A DNA stretch of 30,913 bases from a bacterium (GTDB taxonomy: Bacteria > Latescibacterota > Latescibacteria > Latescibacterales > Latescibacteraceae). The translations under genes and the position numbers were made by a program. The notes under the pieces are model-generated. The model ran no database searches. It was not told the origin of the DNA and saw only the letters and a list, made by a program, of their open reading frames with translations. Each line of letters begins with the position of its first letter. Position 1 is the first letter of the stretch. Of the stretch, positions 1 through 8,275 are shown one piece after another. The DNA is taken from positions 1 through 30,913 of the forward strand of contig JAJFUH010000016.1 in assembly GCA_021372535.1 (NCBI GenBank), in the 5' to 3' direction.

Positions 1-236
1 GCCGCCTCTTCGTGTTTGACTTTGGAGCAGTAGAGAAATGCCCTGCCGTCTTTCGTTCGGCTCAGGAATCCCTTTTTCATGAGTATGGAGAGAATCCGCC
101 TGATACCGCCATCGGTAATATTTCGCCCATGGGATGCGAGCACATGCTGGATATCCTCGGTCGCGACCGGCTCATGCTCCCATATTACATGCATGAACTC
201 GAGCTCGACATGAGTAAGCGTTTTCTTGTCAGCCAT
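1..236 (-). CDS. BlaI/MecI/CopY-family transcriptional repressor, N-terminal part (runs off the window)
   Basis: Reading the minus strand from the ATG at 236 gives an open frame to the window edge (about 78 residues), beginning MADKKTLTHVELEFMHVIWE. The pattern fits the winged-helix domain of the BlaI/MecI (Penicillinase_R) family: an LT..E.EFM..IW start, a central recognition-helix region and a wing ending in a GRAFLYCSKV-like strand. Family members are small dimeric repressors, often cut by a BlaR1/MecR1-type membrane protease encoded next door, which would lie beyond the left edge. A GGAAGG Shine-Dalgarno lies just upstream of the start. Just beyond it is a consensus sigma-70 promoter with palindromes on both sides (separate entries), consistent with autoregulation. 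The C-terminal dimerisation and cleavage region is outside the window, so target and inducer are unknown. Confidence 0.85.
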   Translation of the reverse strand, partial: MADKKTLTHVELEFMHVIWEHEPVATEDIQHVLASHGRNITDGGIRRILSILMKKGFLSRTKDGRAFLYCSKVKHEEA

Positions 237-287
237 GTATCCAATCCTTCCGCAATATGATTAAAAAAGTACTTTCGCTGCGCAAGC

Positions 288-301
288 GATCAACATTGAT
301 C
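288..301. promoter_or_regulatory. Proximal putative operator of the BlaI-type repressor
   Basis: GATCAA-CA-TTGATC is a perfect 6-bp-arm palindrome over the predicted transcription start. It matches the distal palindrome at 340-355 in arms and spacing, and the centres are 53 bp apart, about five helical turns, so both lie on the same face of the DNA. Binding by the BlaI-type protein is inferred from position. The arms differ from the TACA/TGTA core of staphylococcal BlaI operators. Confidence 0.65.
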
Positions 302-303
302 TA

Positions 304-332
304 ATTATAACTGCCCAGGAAAATGTTGTCAA
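304..332 (-). promoter_or_regulatory. Consensus sigma-70 promoter of the BlaI-type gene
   Basis: On the minus strand TTGACA (plus 327-332) and TATAAT (plus 304-309) are separated by exactly 17 bases, a perfect vegetative consensus. The start of transcription is expected near 297, inside the proximal palindrome, about 60 bases before the ATG at 236. Such a strong promoter needs repression, which fits the flanking operators. Confidence 0.85.
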
Positions 333-339
333 GAGAAAT

Positions 340-355
340 CGATCAACTTTGATCG
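340..355. promoter_or_regulatory. Distal putative operator of the BlaI-type repressor
   Basis: CGATCAA-CT-TTGATCG, 7-bp arms with a 2-bp centre, lies just upstream of the -35 box. It is the better of the two copies. Together with 288-301 it brackets the promoter, an arrangement suited to cooperative repression. No gene with a recognisable start lies close on the plus strand; the heparinase-like gene starts 270 bp away. Confidence 0.65.
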
Positions 356-626
356 AAATAATTATTTTATTTTTCTTTCATCTTTACTTCGAGTGGTTTT
401 CACCCTCGAACAGAAAAAAGTCACAGATCGATACATATTTGAAAAAAATGATGGAATCCCCTGTTTTTCATAGTGCATTTCAACCGGAAGAGTTTTATAA
501 TGGTTATGGGAATATGACCATCATGTCATCGTTTGTTTTGTTTATCCTGCATGGAGCGACATCCTGAAAGCAATAAGGGGGACTCATTCTCACAAAGCTT
601 TTCATCTTTCGTGGAGGGATAAAATC

Positions 627-2501
627 ATGATACCGCGATCGGCGTGTTTCTTCTGCTTCTGTGTATTTATAGCCGTGTTCACGGCGTCGGCGCAGCAGAC
701 CGTCCGTATCCCGAAGCCCGAAACGGTTCTTTCGACGCTCGACCGGAGCCACCCGCGGCTCATGTTCAAGGATTCCGATCTCGGCCGTATCAAAAAACAG
801 CGCGAAACGGACGCCGTGCTGAGCAGATACATCGATGATGTTGTCAAAAAGGCTGACGAGTTCTGCCGGAAACCGCCGGTCGAGTATATCATCATCGGGC
901 CGCGCCTTCTCCAGATCAGCAGGGAATGCCTCGACCGTGTGTATACGCTCGGGCTCGCCTGGCGGCTGACAGGGAAGGAAATCTATGCCCGCAAGGCCGA
1001 GGAGAACCTGCTTGCCGTGTGCGCGTTCAAGGACTGGAATCCCTCGCATTTCCTCGACACCGCCGAGATGTCCCACGCCGTCGGAATCGGCTACGACTGG
1101 CTCTATCACTACTTTTCCGAAGAGAACCGTGAAAAAATCCGCCAGGGTCTCATCCGGCACGGTATGGAGCCGGGTGTGGCCGCTTATGAAGGCAGGGACA
1201 AGATTCCCCGCTTCTGGGTCGAGGCCGAGCACAACTGGAACCAGGTGTGCAACAGTGGGCTCACGGTCGGAGCTCTTGCCATCGCCGAGACCGATCCGCG
1301 GTATGCGGAGATTATCGTACCCCGGGCGGTCGAATCGCTTCCCCATGCGCTCGCGACCTACGCGCCGGATGGCGCCTGGCCGGAAGGTCCCGGGTACTGG
1401 CACTATGCGACACGGTATACCGCGTACGGTCTTGCGGCGCTCGAAACGGCGCTCGGCGCCGATTTCGGTCTGTCGGAGATGGAGGGAATATCGGTAACCG
1501 GACTGTTCCCGATCTATACGACCGGCCCGACCGGGCTCTTCCTCAATTTTGCAGACAGCGGCGAGAAAGCCCGGAGAATGACCATGCCCTGCATGTTCTG
1601 GCTGGCGCGGAGATTCGACAACCGGTTCATTTCCGACTGCGAGCACGATATGATCGAGCGGTATGGCGCGGAACCCGAGCATATCGTCTGGTATGTCCCG
1701 CGGTCACGAATGCAGACATACAATCCCGACCTCGACAGACGGTTTCGAGGGCCGGTCGAAGTCGCCGTGCTCAGGAGCGGGTGGAACGACCCTGAAGCGC
1801 TGTTTGTCGGAGTCAAGGCGGGTTACAACCGTGTCAACCATGCCCATCTCGACCTCGGAAATTTCGAGCTCGATGCTCTCGGCGTCCGCTGGGCGCGCGA
1901 TCTCGGCTCGGACGACTACAACATGCCGGGATACTTCGACACGAAACAAGGCGGCAAACGCTGGACCTACTACCGCATGCGATCGGTCAGCCATAATGTT
2001 CCGCTCATCGATGGCGCCGACCAGGAACTTGTCGGAATGGCACAAGTACTGAAATTCATATCGAAACCCGTCTCTGCCGGGGTTGTCGTCGATATCAGCA
2101 CTGCATATGCTCCACCCGCGAAAAAGGTGACGAGGGGAATCGCCCTGATCGATAATCGCCGTGTCGTGCTCGTAGAGGACGAATTCGAGCTGGAAGCCCC
2201 CTGCAAGGTTGACTGGGGTATGACGACGGATGCCGCGATCACCCTTGACGGCAGTATGGCGACGCTTGTCCTGGAAGGCAAAAAGCTGACCGCCCGCATA
2301 CTCGAGCCTTCGGATGCCCGGTTCGCCGTTGAGTCCGCCGGACAGCAGCCGCCCGAAAAAGCGAACACGGGTGTCAGCCGTCTCATGGTGCGCCTCGGGA
2401 ACCGGACCGGCAGCGTCCGGATTGCCGTTCTCCTGTCGCCGGAATGGAAGGGAGGAGCATTTGATAAGGATGTGTCGGTAAAACCTCTTGACGAGTGGTA
2501 A
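627..2501 (+). CDS. Secreted heparinase II/III-like polysaccharide lyase
   Basis: 624 residues. Residues 1-22 form a signal peptide (hydrophobic core, ASA-QQ cleavage site). An alpha-helical toroid-type region follows (HPRLMF at about 41, then DTAEMSHAVGIGYDWLY near 143), and the C-terminal half carries the Hepar_II_III beta-sandwich signature NHAHLDLGNFELDAL with DLGSDDYNMPGYF after it. The histidine-rich NHAHLD segment is where this fold holds catalytic and metal-associated residues. The family eliminates uronic-acid polysaccharides (heparin, alginate, other acidic glycans) outside the cytoplasm; the exact substrate cannot be read from sequence. The GGAGG at 612-616 fixes the start. It stands alone, with a repeat-filled spacer downstream, but belongs with the other carbohydrate enzymes of the window. 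Length is normal for PL12/15/17/21-type enzymes. Confidence 0.85.
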   Translation: MIPRSACFFCFCVFIAVFTASAQQTVRIPKPETVLSTLDRSHPRLMFKDSDLGRIKKQRETDAVLSRYIDDVVKKADEFCRKPPVEYIIIGPRLLQISRECLDRVYTLGLAWRLTGKEIYARKAEENLLAVCAFKDWNPSHFLDTAEMSHAVGIGYDWLYHYFSEENREKIRQGLIRHGMEPGVAAYEGRDKIPRFWVEAEHNWNQVCNSGLTVGALAIAETDPRYAEIIVPRAVESLPHALATYAPDGAWPEGPGYWHYATRYTAYGLAALETALGADFGLSEMEGISVTGLFPIYTTGPTGLFLNFADSGEKARRMTMPCMFWLARRFDNRFISDCEHDMIERYGAEPEHIVWYVPRSRMQTYNPDLDRRFRGPVEVAVLRSGWNDPEALFVGVKAGYNRVNHAHLDLGNFELDALGVRWARDLGSDDYNMPGYFDTKQGGKRWTYYRMRSVSHNVPLIDGADQELVGMAQVLKFISKPVSAGVVVDISTAYAPPAKKVTRGIALIDNRRVVLVEDEFELEAPCKVDWGMTTDAAITLDGSMATLVLEGKKLTARILEPSDARFAVESAGQQPPEKANTGVSRLMVRLGNRTGSVRIAVLLSPEWKGGAFDKDVSVKPLDEW

Positions 2502-2872
2502 TAATGTGTTTATAAATGAGGTTAAAACGGGCTAACGGCCGTACGGAGCTTTGGGAGCACGAAATATGTTATCGATTTACTTCCGATAGTTGACCGGACC
2601 ACATTGAATGATCTGGTTATATATTTAAATCAGCTGACAGATTGATCCCCCTCGGCTTCGCCGTGTCCCCCTTATAAAAGAAAGGGGGATGAAAGCGACC
2701 AAAAAACTGCTCCCCCCTTAACAAGGGGGGATGCCGCAGGCAGGGGGGATCACATACTATCGGAAAAAATTATCGATTCTGATTTAAAAAAGATTTTCTA
2801 TGCTTATCAAACTGGATAACCACAATGAATGATATACACACATTGAATACATAACCGGAGTAAGAAATATTG
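2502..2872. other. Intergenic region with a palindromic repeat
   Basis: It holds the 108-bp GATC-bounded element at 2644-2751 (own entry), whose strong hairpins could stop transcription leaving the lyase gene. I see no further promoter, RNA or gene. Confidence 0.6.
2644..2751 (+). repeat. 108-bp GATC-bounded inverted-repeat element, copy 1
   Basis: The element starts GATCCCCCTCGGC, ends GGGGGGATC, and contains two further hairpins: TCCCCCTT..AAAGGGGGA around 2676-2699 and TCCCCCCTT..AAGGGGGGA around 2711-2731. An inverted copy of the same length lies at 27657-27764. Short terminal repeats, internal hairpins and no coding capacity suggest a MITE- or REP-like mobile repeat. Confidence 0.8.
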
Positions 2873-3610
2873 ATGAGTGAACAAGACAACGCTACACATT
2901 CCGACGGACAGATTTCACTGGGGAAACTTGTTGTTCTCCACATTCTGCCGGGAGTGCTTGTCGCGGTATTTTACGTTCTCGCGGCGCCGCTCATGATAAA
3001 AATCGGATTTCCGGAAGTGTTTGCGCTGATTCTTTCGATTTTTTTCATAACCGCGCCGTACATTTTCGTTTTTCTTTACTATCAGGGGAAAAAGCTGAAC
3101 GGGAGAATGTCGCTGGAGGGCGTCGTACTATACCGTGAACACCTTCACTGGAAGCAGTTTGCCCTCATTTTTCCCGTGCTGTTCATGACGACCTTTATTT
3201 TATGGAAAGAGCTTTCCCCGACAGTCGGATTCGTTCAGAAACATCTCTTTTTCTGGCTGCCGGACTGGTATCTCATCAGGAGCGGTGAGATTTCCCAGGA
3301 CAGAGTGATAGTTTACTTTCTTGTCGTTTTCACGGCGCTCTTTTTCAACGGTATTGCCGAAGAGCTGTACTTCCGGGGATACCTGCTCCCGCGGATGGAA
3401 CGGTTCGGCTGGATGGCACCGGTTATCAGCACGTTCCTTTTCGCAGTTTACCATGTCATATCGCCGTCCTTTATCGTTCTCAGGATAATTGCCCTGTTCC
3501 CGATGATTTATGTGACATGGCGGAAACGGAATGTCTGGCTCAGTATCGCGGTTCATGTCGGGCTCAATATTTCCGAGCCGCTGGCATGGCTTTTCACAAT
3601 GCTTAAATAA
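2873..3610 (+). CDS. CPBP-family intramembrane metalloprotease
   Basis: 245 residues and strongly hydrophobic, with about seven to eight membrane segments. The C-terminal half has all CPBP (Abi/Rce1) motifs: EELYFRG at about 163-169 (motif 1, EExxxR), FAVYH (motif 2, FxxxH) and HVGLN (motif 3, HxxxN); these Glu and His residues bind the catalytic zinc. Bacterial members cleave membrane or prenylated substrates, mature bacteriocins or give immunity to them; which applies here is unknown. GGAG at 2858-2861 serves either the TTG at 2870 or the adjacent ATG at 2873; I chose the ATG. It lies alone between the lyase and the GH2 gene, separated from both by repeats, so its place in the carbohydrate programme is unclear. 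Confidence 0.88.
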   Translation: MSEQDNATHSDGQISLGKLVVLHILPGVLVAVFYVLAAPLMIKIGFPEVFALILSIFFITAPYIFVFLYYQGKKLNGRMSLEGVVLYREHLHWKQFALIFPVLFMTTFILWKELSPTVGFVQKHLFFWLPDWYLIRSGEISQDRVIVYFLVVFTALFFNGIAEELYFRGYLLPRMERFGWMAPVISTFLFAVYHVISPSFIVLRIIALFPMIYVTWRKRNVWLSIAVHVGLNISEPLAWLFTMLK

Positions 3611-3697
3611 GTGTGTTTGAAACAGGTATATCCAACGATTCAAAGTATATACGAGCATGGAAACACGGAGGAAAACACGACATGCATTGATTCAGAA

Positions 3698-3791
3698 TGT
3701 CAAGGGTTGGCACAAAGTGCCGATTGATATACCCCTGACAGCAGCAAAACACCACATTTCATCATCGGGCGAATGAAAACGTCTTTCGCCC
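3698..3791 (+). promoter_or_regulatory. Conserved two-hairpin leader element, copy 1 (upstream of the GH2 gene)
   Basis: Outer arms TGTCAAGGG (3698-3706) and CCCCTGACA (3732-3740) enclose a perfect inner hairpin GGCAC-AAA-GTGCC. A linker rich in CAAAAC and CATTTCAT follows, then a second hairpin GGGCGAA/TTCGCCC (3767-3773 with 3785-3791), four bases before the Shine-Dalgarno of the GH2 gene. The first 74 bases (3698-3771) align without gaps to minus-strand 29997-29924, in front of the beta-helix lipoprotein, with 62 matches. Same orientation and position in front of two secreted enzymes suggest a cis-regulatory RNA or operator; a mobile palindrome is the alternative. Confidence 0.6.
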
Positions 3792-3805
3792 TCCGAGGAG
3801 AAGCT

Positions 3806-6800
3806 ATGAAAACGGGTAGTAGAATCGTATGGTTGTGGATTGTTATTACTGTCACATTTTTAATGTGCGGAACCGGTATCGTTTCCGCCGGACCGGGACG
3901 ATGGGAATGCGAGCTGTCCGGGCCGGGCTGGATGCTCTGGCTCGATCATGCGGCGGTGTGGGCCGATGACGATGTGTATCTGCCGCCGGTCGATGTCTCG
4001 AAACTTCCGGTCAACCCGCCGACCTGCGGCTGGGACAGGCTTGAAGCGGCCTGCGACAAGGTTGTCGATGTTCCCGGTACGGTCGAGGCGCACTACTGGG
4101 GCGCAATCGGCGGAGCCATTCCCGATGTGGGTGGCGATTACCGCGGCGTGTCCTGGTGGAGCACGACCTTCGATCTCGACCCTTCGCTCAGCGGGAAACG
4201 TATCACGATCGCTTTCACGGCGGTCAATCTCCGCGCCGAGGTGTTCGTGAACCATAAGCTTGTCGGGTACGATGTCATCGGCAACACGCCGTTCGAGGTC
4301 GATATTACCGGGGCGGTCACCTTTAACGGGAAAAACCGCCTCGATGTCCGCATTACCGATCCGGTGGGCAATTTCAGCTGGAACGACAACATCCTCATGC
4401 GCTGGGGGAAGAATCTCGTTCCCGCTGTGCACGGTTTCGGGGGCATCACGGGGAAAGTCGTGCTCCGGGCCACCGATGCCGTCCATGTCGACGACATCTA
4501 TGTTCAGAACAAGCCGAAGGTGAGGGAAGCCGAGGTGTTCGTCACGCTCGGTAACTCGTCGGATGCCCCGAAAAACGGCAGCCTGACTCTCGTTGTCCAT
4601 GAATTGAACCGGCCCTCGCGGGTCATCTGGAAAAACACCGTGCAGTGCGCCGTCCCGCCCGGAGTGACCGAAAAATCGTTCATGGTCAAAGCGCCCGATG
4701 CGAAGCTCTGGGAATTTGCCGGTCATCGGATCGTGCGCGAGGCGAACCTGTACGAGGCTGAGGTCGTGTTCGAGAGCTCCGACAGCGCTGTCAGGGACAC
4801 TGCTGCACAGCGGTTCGGCTTCCGGTGGTTCGACATCGGTGTGAAGAACGGCGATCCGCGCTTTTACCTCAACGGGAAGCGGGTGTTCATCATGGCTGCG
4901 ATGACCCGTGGATTCTGGCCTGCGACCGGGATGTTCGCCACGGAGGAAATGAGGAAAAAGGATACCGAAACCCTCATCGACCTCGGATTTAACATGATGC
5001 TCTATCACCGCGCCATCGGCCAGCCGGAATCGATGGATATCTGCGACCTGATGGGGATGTTCTCCTACGAGGAGCCGGGCGGTTACCGTGTCATGCCCAA
5101 TAAAGAAGACAAAATCGATGGACCCGATGAACAGGCTCTTTTATGGCGCCGTGAAAAGCTGAGAAGAATGGTTATCAGGGACCGCTCGCGTCCTTCGCTC
5201 CTCATCTATAATCTGAAAAACGAGGCGACCAAGCCTCCCGACGAGGACGACGAGCGGAACATGCGCATGGTGCATACCCTCGATCCGTCACGGATACTGA
5301 CCTACGACAGCGACCGGAACCGCACGATAAAGCCGACCGATTTTCTTGAAAAGGACCCGTTCAAGCTCCATATGAAACCGTTCGATGACAAGTTCTATTA
5401 TCATGGCTGGTGGGATCAGCACCACTGGTTCGCAAACGCCGGATATGTGGATGACAATTACAACAATCCGCGGTTTTACCTCAGGTACAGTATTGTCCGG
5501 GGCGATTCGCTTCCCCTCGTTCCGCATGACGAGATCGTATTCTGGGGCGAGGAAGGTGCGTTCGGAACCATGGTTCGTCTCCAGAAGATCAAGGAACGTC
5601 TCGAAATCACCGGCGCTACCGGATTCAGGGAAATGGAGCATCTCGACTGGTTCGATGCCTACAACCGTTTCCTCGACGAGAGCGGGTTCAGGGCGGCGTA
5701 TCCCACCGTGGACGATCTTACGCTCAGTCTCGGCCGTAACATGCACTACTTCCACGGCCGCAACATCGAGAACGTCCGCATGAGCAATTTCGCCGACGCT
5801 TATGTTCTCAACGGCTGGGGGTCGGCTTCAACGAGAACCGATATTGTGGACATGTACCGAAATCCGACCTCAGACCCGTCAATTCTCCGATACTACACGC
5901 AGCCGCTCTATGTGGCGGTGAAACTGCGGGACAAGGTGTTACCGAAAGGTTCGGTGCCGGTTGCGGACATGTTCATCATCAACGAGGAAAATCTCAAAGG
6001 CAGATTCACACTCGAACTGTCCTGCATTGCTCCCGACAAAAAGACGGTGTTCACAAAAACCTTTCCGGTGACTGTTACGGGTGGCGAGGAATTCGGCGAG
6101 CTGCTCGTCGAGGGAGTCGTGCTCCCTCAGGTTTCGGCAGCCGGGTATTACAGGCTCGATGCACGGCTGACAGACGGCTCCCTCGTGAAAGCGACAGGGT
6201 ATGACGATATGTTTGTCGTCGATTACACTTCCGGCGCAGGGTTCCCTGCCCGGATTGCGGTCATCGAAACGGACGGCGCTGTCGGAGCATTTCTGAAGGA
6301 CTCCCGCGGGGTAAATGTATCGCCCTTTACCGCGGGAAGCCCCGATGTCGACTGCATCGTGATCGGCACCCATGATTTCCCCGACAGTAGCGACGTCCTC
6401 TATGGCGAGGTTCTGAAACGCGCGGCCCGGGGAACAAAGGTCATTGTGCTCGAACATGCCGACCGCTGGGCCAAACAGGTGAATACCGCTCTGGGTTCTG
6501 TTCCGAAGCCGTATGCGGGCGGGGGGATTGTCCGTTTCGGCCAGCAGGGACGGCAATTTGTCGGAATGAGCCAGTATCTCGCGGGTCTGCCTCAGGCGCA
6601 GGGCATGAGCTGGGAATATCAGGTGTTCTACAATACGAGAGATGTTTCGGGGATCGATCTCCATCCGTGGAATACGGAGATGATCGTTGCGCTTGGGGCA
6701 CAGGATACGAAACAGATCGTCTGTTCCCTGGGACGTATTCCGCTCGGACAGGGCGAGGTGTTCCTCTCCACGCTCGATATCGTACCTGCCCTGAAATCAG

Positions 6801-6865
6801 CGAAACCCCAGGCGTCGGTGGCGAAAAAACTCCTGCTCAACCTGTTCGAGGTTAAACGGCAGTGA
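3806..6865 (+). CDS. Secreted glycoside hydrolase family 2 protein
   Basis: 1019 residues from the ATG at 3806. GAGGAG at 3795-3800 decides this start; an in-frame ATG at 3773 lies inside the leader hairpin. Residues 1-29 form a signal peptide ending VSA. Order: GH2 sugar-binding beta-sandwich (about 85-225, with WWSTTFDLD and AEVFVNHKLVG), immunoglobulin-like domain, TIM barrel from about 345 (FYLNGKRVFIMAAMTRGFWP), then a long C-terminal extension of beta domains. Likely catalytic residues are visible: NE in IYNLKNEATKP (Glu473, acid/base) and FWGEEGAFG (Glu582 or 583, nucleophile). GH2 members remove beta-galactosyl, beta-mannosyl, beta-glucuronosyl and related end groups. The substrate is open, because the sequence is far from LacZ and the barrel is atypical. 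The leader element suggests co-regulation with the beta-helix lipoprotein. Confidence 0.85.
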   Translation: MKTGSRIVWLWIVITVTFLMCGTGIVSAGPGRWECELSGPGWMLWLDHAAVWADDDVYLPPVDVSKLPVNPPTCGWDRLEAACDKVVDVPGTVEAHYWGAIGGAIPDVGGDYRGVSWWSTTFDLDPSLSGKRITIAFTAVNLRAEVFVNHKLVGYDVIGNTPFEVDITGAVTFNGKNRLDVRITDPVGNFSWNDNILMRWGKNLVPAVHGFGGITGKVVLRATDAVHVDDIYVQNKPKVREAEVFVTLGNSSDAPKNGSLTLVVHELNRPSRVIWKNTVQCAVPPGVTEKSFMVKAPDAKLWEFAGHRIVREANLYEAEVVFESSDSAVRDTAAQRFGFRWFDIGVKNGDPRFYLNGKRVFIMAAMTRGFWPATGMFATEEMRKKDTETLIDLGFNMMLYHRAIGQPESMDICDLMGMFSYEEPGGYRVMPNKEDKIDGPDEQALLWRREKLRRMVIRDRSRPSLLIYNLKNEATKPPDEDDERNMRMVHTLDPSRILTYDSDRNRTIKPTDFLEKDPFKLHMKPFDDKFYYHGWWDQHHWFANAGYVDDNYNNPRFYLRYSIVRGDSLPLVPHDEIVFWGEEGAFGTMVRLQKIKERLEITGATGFREMEHLDWFDAYNRFLDESGFRAAYPTVDDLTLSLGRNMHYFHGRNIENVRMSNFADAYVLNGWGSASTRTDIVDMYRNPTSDPSILRYYTQPLYVAVKLRDKVLPKGSVPVADMFIINEENLKGRFTLELSCIAPDKKTVFTKTFPVTVTGGEEFGELLVEGVVLPQVSAAGYYRLDARLTDGSLVKATGYDDMFVVDYTSGAGFPARIAVIETDGAVGAFLKDSRGVNVSPFTAGSPDVDCIVIGTHDFPDSSDVLYGEVLKRAARGTKVIVLEHADRWAKQVNTALGSVPKPYAGGGIVRFGQQGRQFVGMSQYLAGLPQAQGMSWEYQVFYNTRDVSGIDLHPWNTEMIVALGAQDTKQIVCSLGRIPLGQGEVFLSTLDIVPALKSAKPQASVAKKLLLNLFEVKRQ

Positions 6866-6904
6866 AAATATCGGGGGGCTGCATCTCTGAAAAAAGAAGG
6901 GACA

Positions 6905-8077
6905 TTACAGCACGAGATCGAGTTTTACATGTTTCAGTTTTGATGTATCGATCATCCTCGGCTTGATATGCTTCATCGTCCTGTCGTAGAGCAGGATTAT
7001 CACGGGCTTGTTGAGATGTTTGGGATTGATCTGGGCGACGACGCCCGTATAACCGATAAGCGCCGGATCGACGATTTCTTTCACATGGATGGTGGCGCCG
7101 ACCGGGAATACGGGAATGATATCGGTCAACATGCTGACAATGTGCTTGTTATAGATCGTTCCCACCTTGAGAATGAGCTCCTTGATGGCTTCCTCGGGGG
7201 ACTTCTGCTGCGAGTCTTTCGGATTCATCACCAGATTATCGTAGGCATTGGCCACGGAACAGATTTCCGCAAGCCGGTAAATGGTACCCTTGGTTTTCCT
7301 TTTGGCAGTGCTCGTGGGCGGAAGATTTTCCCCTTTGAGTCCGATGGGAAAACCCGATCCGTCCTGGTTTTCATGGTGCTGGTTGATGATCTGGGATACC
7401 ATCGGCGAGGAGCTTTTACTGTTACGGACGAGGAGATACCCGAATGTCGGGTGCTCGCGCGACAGTTCATCGGCAACGTCCGGATTGGAATTTTCCCGGA
7501 TTTTTTCAATGACAACTTTCCCGAAGTCATGGAGAAAAGCTCCTACCCCGAGATTGAGCATCTCCGCTTTTGTAAAGCCGTACTTTTTCCCGAGAAGGAT
7601 CGAAATCACCGTGGTGTTTATCGAATGATCCATATAGTATGAATTCTCGGCTTTAAAGAGCGCGGAATTCAAGGTTGTCGCCCCGACGCTTGAAATATCA
7701 TGAAAAATCTCGTTGACGATTTTCCTCATGTCATAGGTGATATTCATATCCTTGAGATAGCCGCTGTTCAGCAGTTCGTAGATTTTTGTGCGGCTGATAT
7801 CCCTGAATCTGAAATACCGCTGTATCTTGTCTGCCTTGTCCGCAATGACAGATTGTGCCTGTATCCTGATTTCCTCGGAAATTATATCTTCCGGTATGAC
7901 ATCCTCGGTGCCGTTTTCCATGATATAGACCTGGGAATATCCGCGCTCAAGAAGCTTTGTCTTGATATCCGGCGATATGCGGAAACCTGCACCGAGCAGG
8001 AGTTTGTTGTGTACTGTATAGATTGATTTGCCTAAAATCATGTCCTGCTGAATATTTTGTGCTGAAAGTAATCTCAT
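6905..8077 (-). CDS. HD-GYP domain cyclic-di-GMP phosphodiesterase
   Basis: 390 residues. The N-terminal region of about 110 residues resembles the small domain that precedes HD-GYP in many phosphodiesterases (MRLLSAQNIQQDMILGKSIY, then LLERGYSQVYI). The HD-GYP core follows, with DHSINT, FLHDFGK (HD metal pair), EHP and HHENQDGSGFP, where Tyr of GYP is Phe. The metal-binding His and Asp set looks complete, so c-di-GMP hydrolysis is expected. The C-terminal 60 residues (FPVGATIHVKEI..GYTGVVAQINP) form the small beta domain common after this core. There is no membrane segment or receiver domain, so it is cytosolic. It converges on the GH2 gene with 39 bases between the stops and no obvious terminator. 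Confidence 0.92.
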   Translation of the reverse strand: MRLLSAQNIQQDMILGKSIYTVHNKLLLGAGFRISPDIKTKLLERGYSQVYIMENGTEDVIPEDIISEEIRIQAQSVIADKADKIQRYFRFRDISRTKIYELLNSGYLKDMNITYDMRKIVNEIFHDISSVGATTLNSALFKAENSYYMDHSINTTVISILLGKKYGFTKAEMLNLGVGAFLHDFGKVVIEKIRENSNPDVADELSREHPTFGYLLVRNSKSSSPMVSQIINQHHENQDGSGFPIGLKGENLPPTSTAKRKTKGTIYRLAEICSVANAYDNLVMNPKDSQQKSPEEAIKELILKVGTIYNKHIVSMLTDIIPVFPVGATIHVKEIVDPALIGYTGVVAQINPKHLNKPVIILLYDRTMKHIKPRMIDTSKLKHVKLDLVL

Positions 8078-8137
8078 GGAAATGGCAACCTTTTCTTTAA
8101 TCGGTTTCGGAAATATAAAATACTGTAATGATAAATA

Positions 8138-8166
8138 AATATACCAAAATTTTGCGCCAGAAGCAA
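8138..8166 (-). promoter_or_regulatory. Possible promoter of the HD-GYP gene
   Basis: On the minus strand TTGCTT (8161-8166) and TATATT (8138-8143) are 17 bases apart, about 60 bases upstream of the ATG at 8077. The -10 matches 5 of 6 bases, the -35 only 3 of 6. Confidence 0.35.
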
Positions 8167-8275
8167 GTTTGTTAAATAATAATATTCTTATACAACTATT
8201 GTTGCTTCGGTAATGAAAAGAATATTCCGATAGTGATATTGTTTCCCTTACCGCAGAACATTAGAGATGCAGCCG

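Larger units (their letters stand above)
237..626. other. Intergenic region between divergent genes
   Basis: The left third holds the repressor promoter and its two palindromes. The rest (356-610) is AT-rich; I see no convincing promoter for the lyase gene, no RNA gene and no coding frame with a ribosome binding site. A 72-codon open frame at 349-567 has neither a Shine-Dalgarno nor a recognisable product. Confidence 0.6.

Noticed and set aside
12-260. 82-codon plus-strand frame at the left edge
   Set aside because: It is antisense to the BlaI-type repressor, which has a family match, a Shine-Dalgarno and a promoter.
349-567. 72-codon plus-strand frame
   Set aside because: No ribosome binding site; it overlaps the operator region and has no recognisable product.
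504-1682. 392-codon minus-strand frame
   Set aside because: It lies antisense to the heparinase-like gene, has no ribosome binding site and has the Arg/Pro-rich composition of a shadow frame.
3773-3805. Upstream ATG at 3773 as the start of the GH2 gene
   Set aside because: It lies in the leader hairpin without a Shine-Dalgarno; the ATG at 3806 has GAGGAG and begins the signal peptide.
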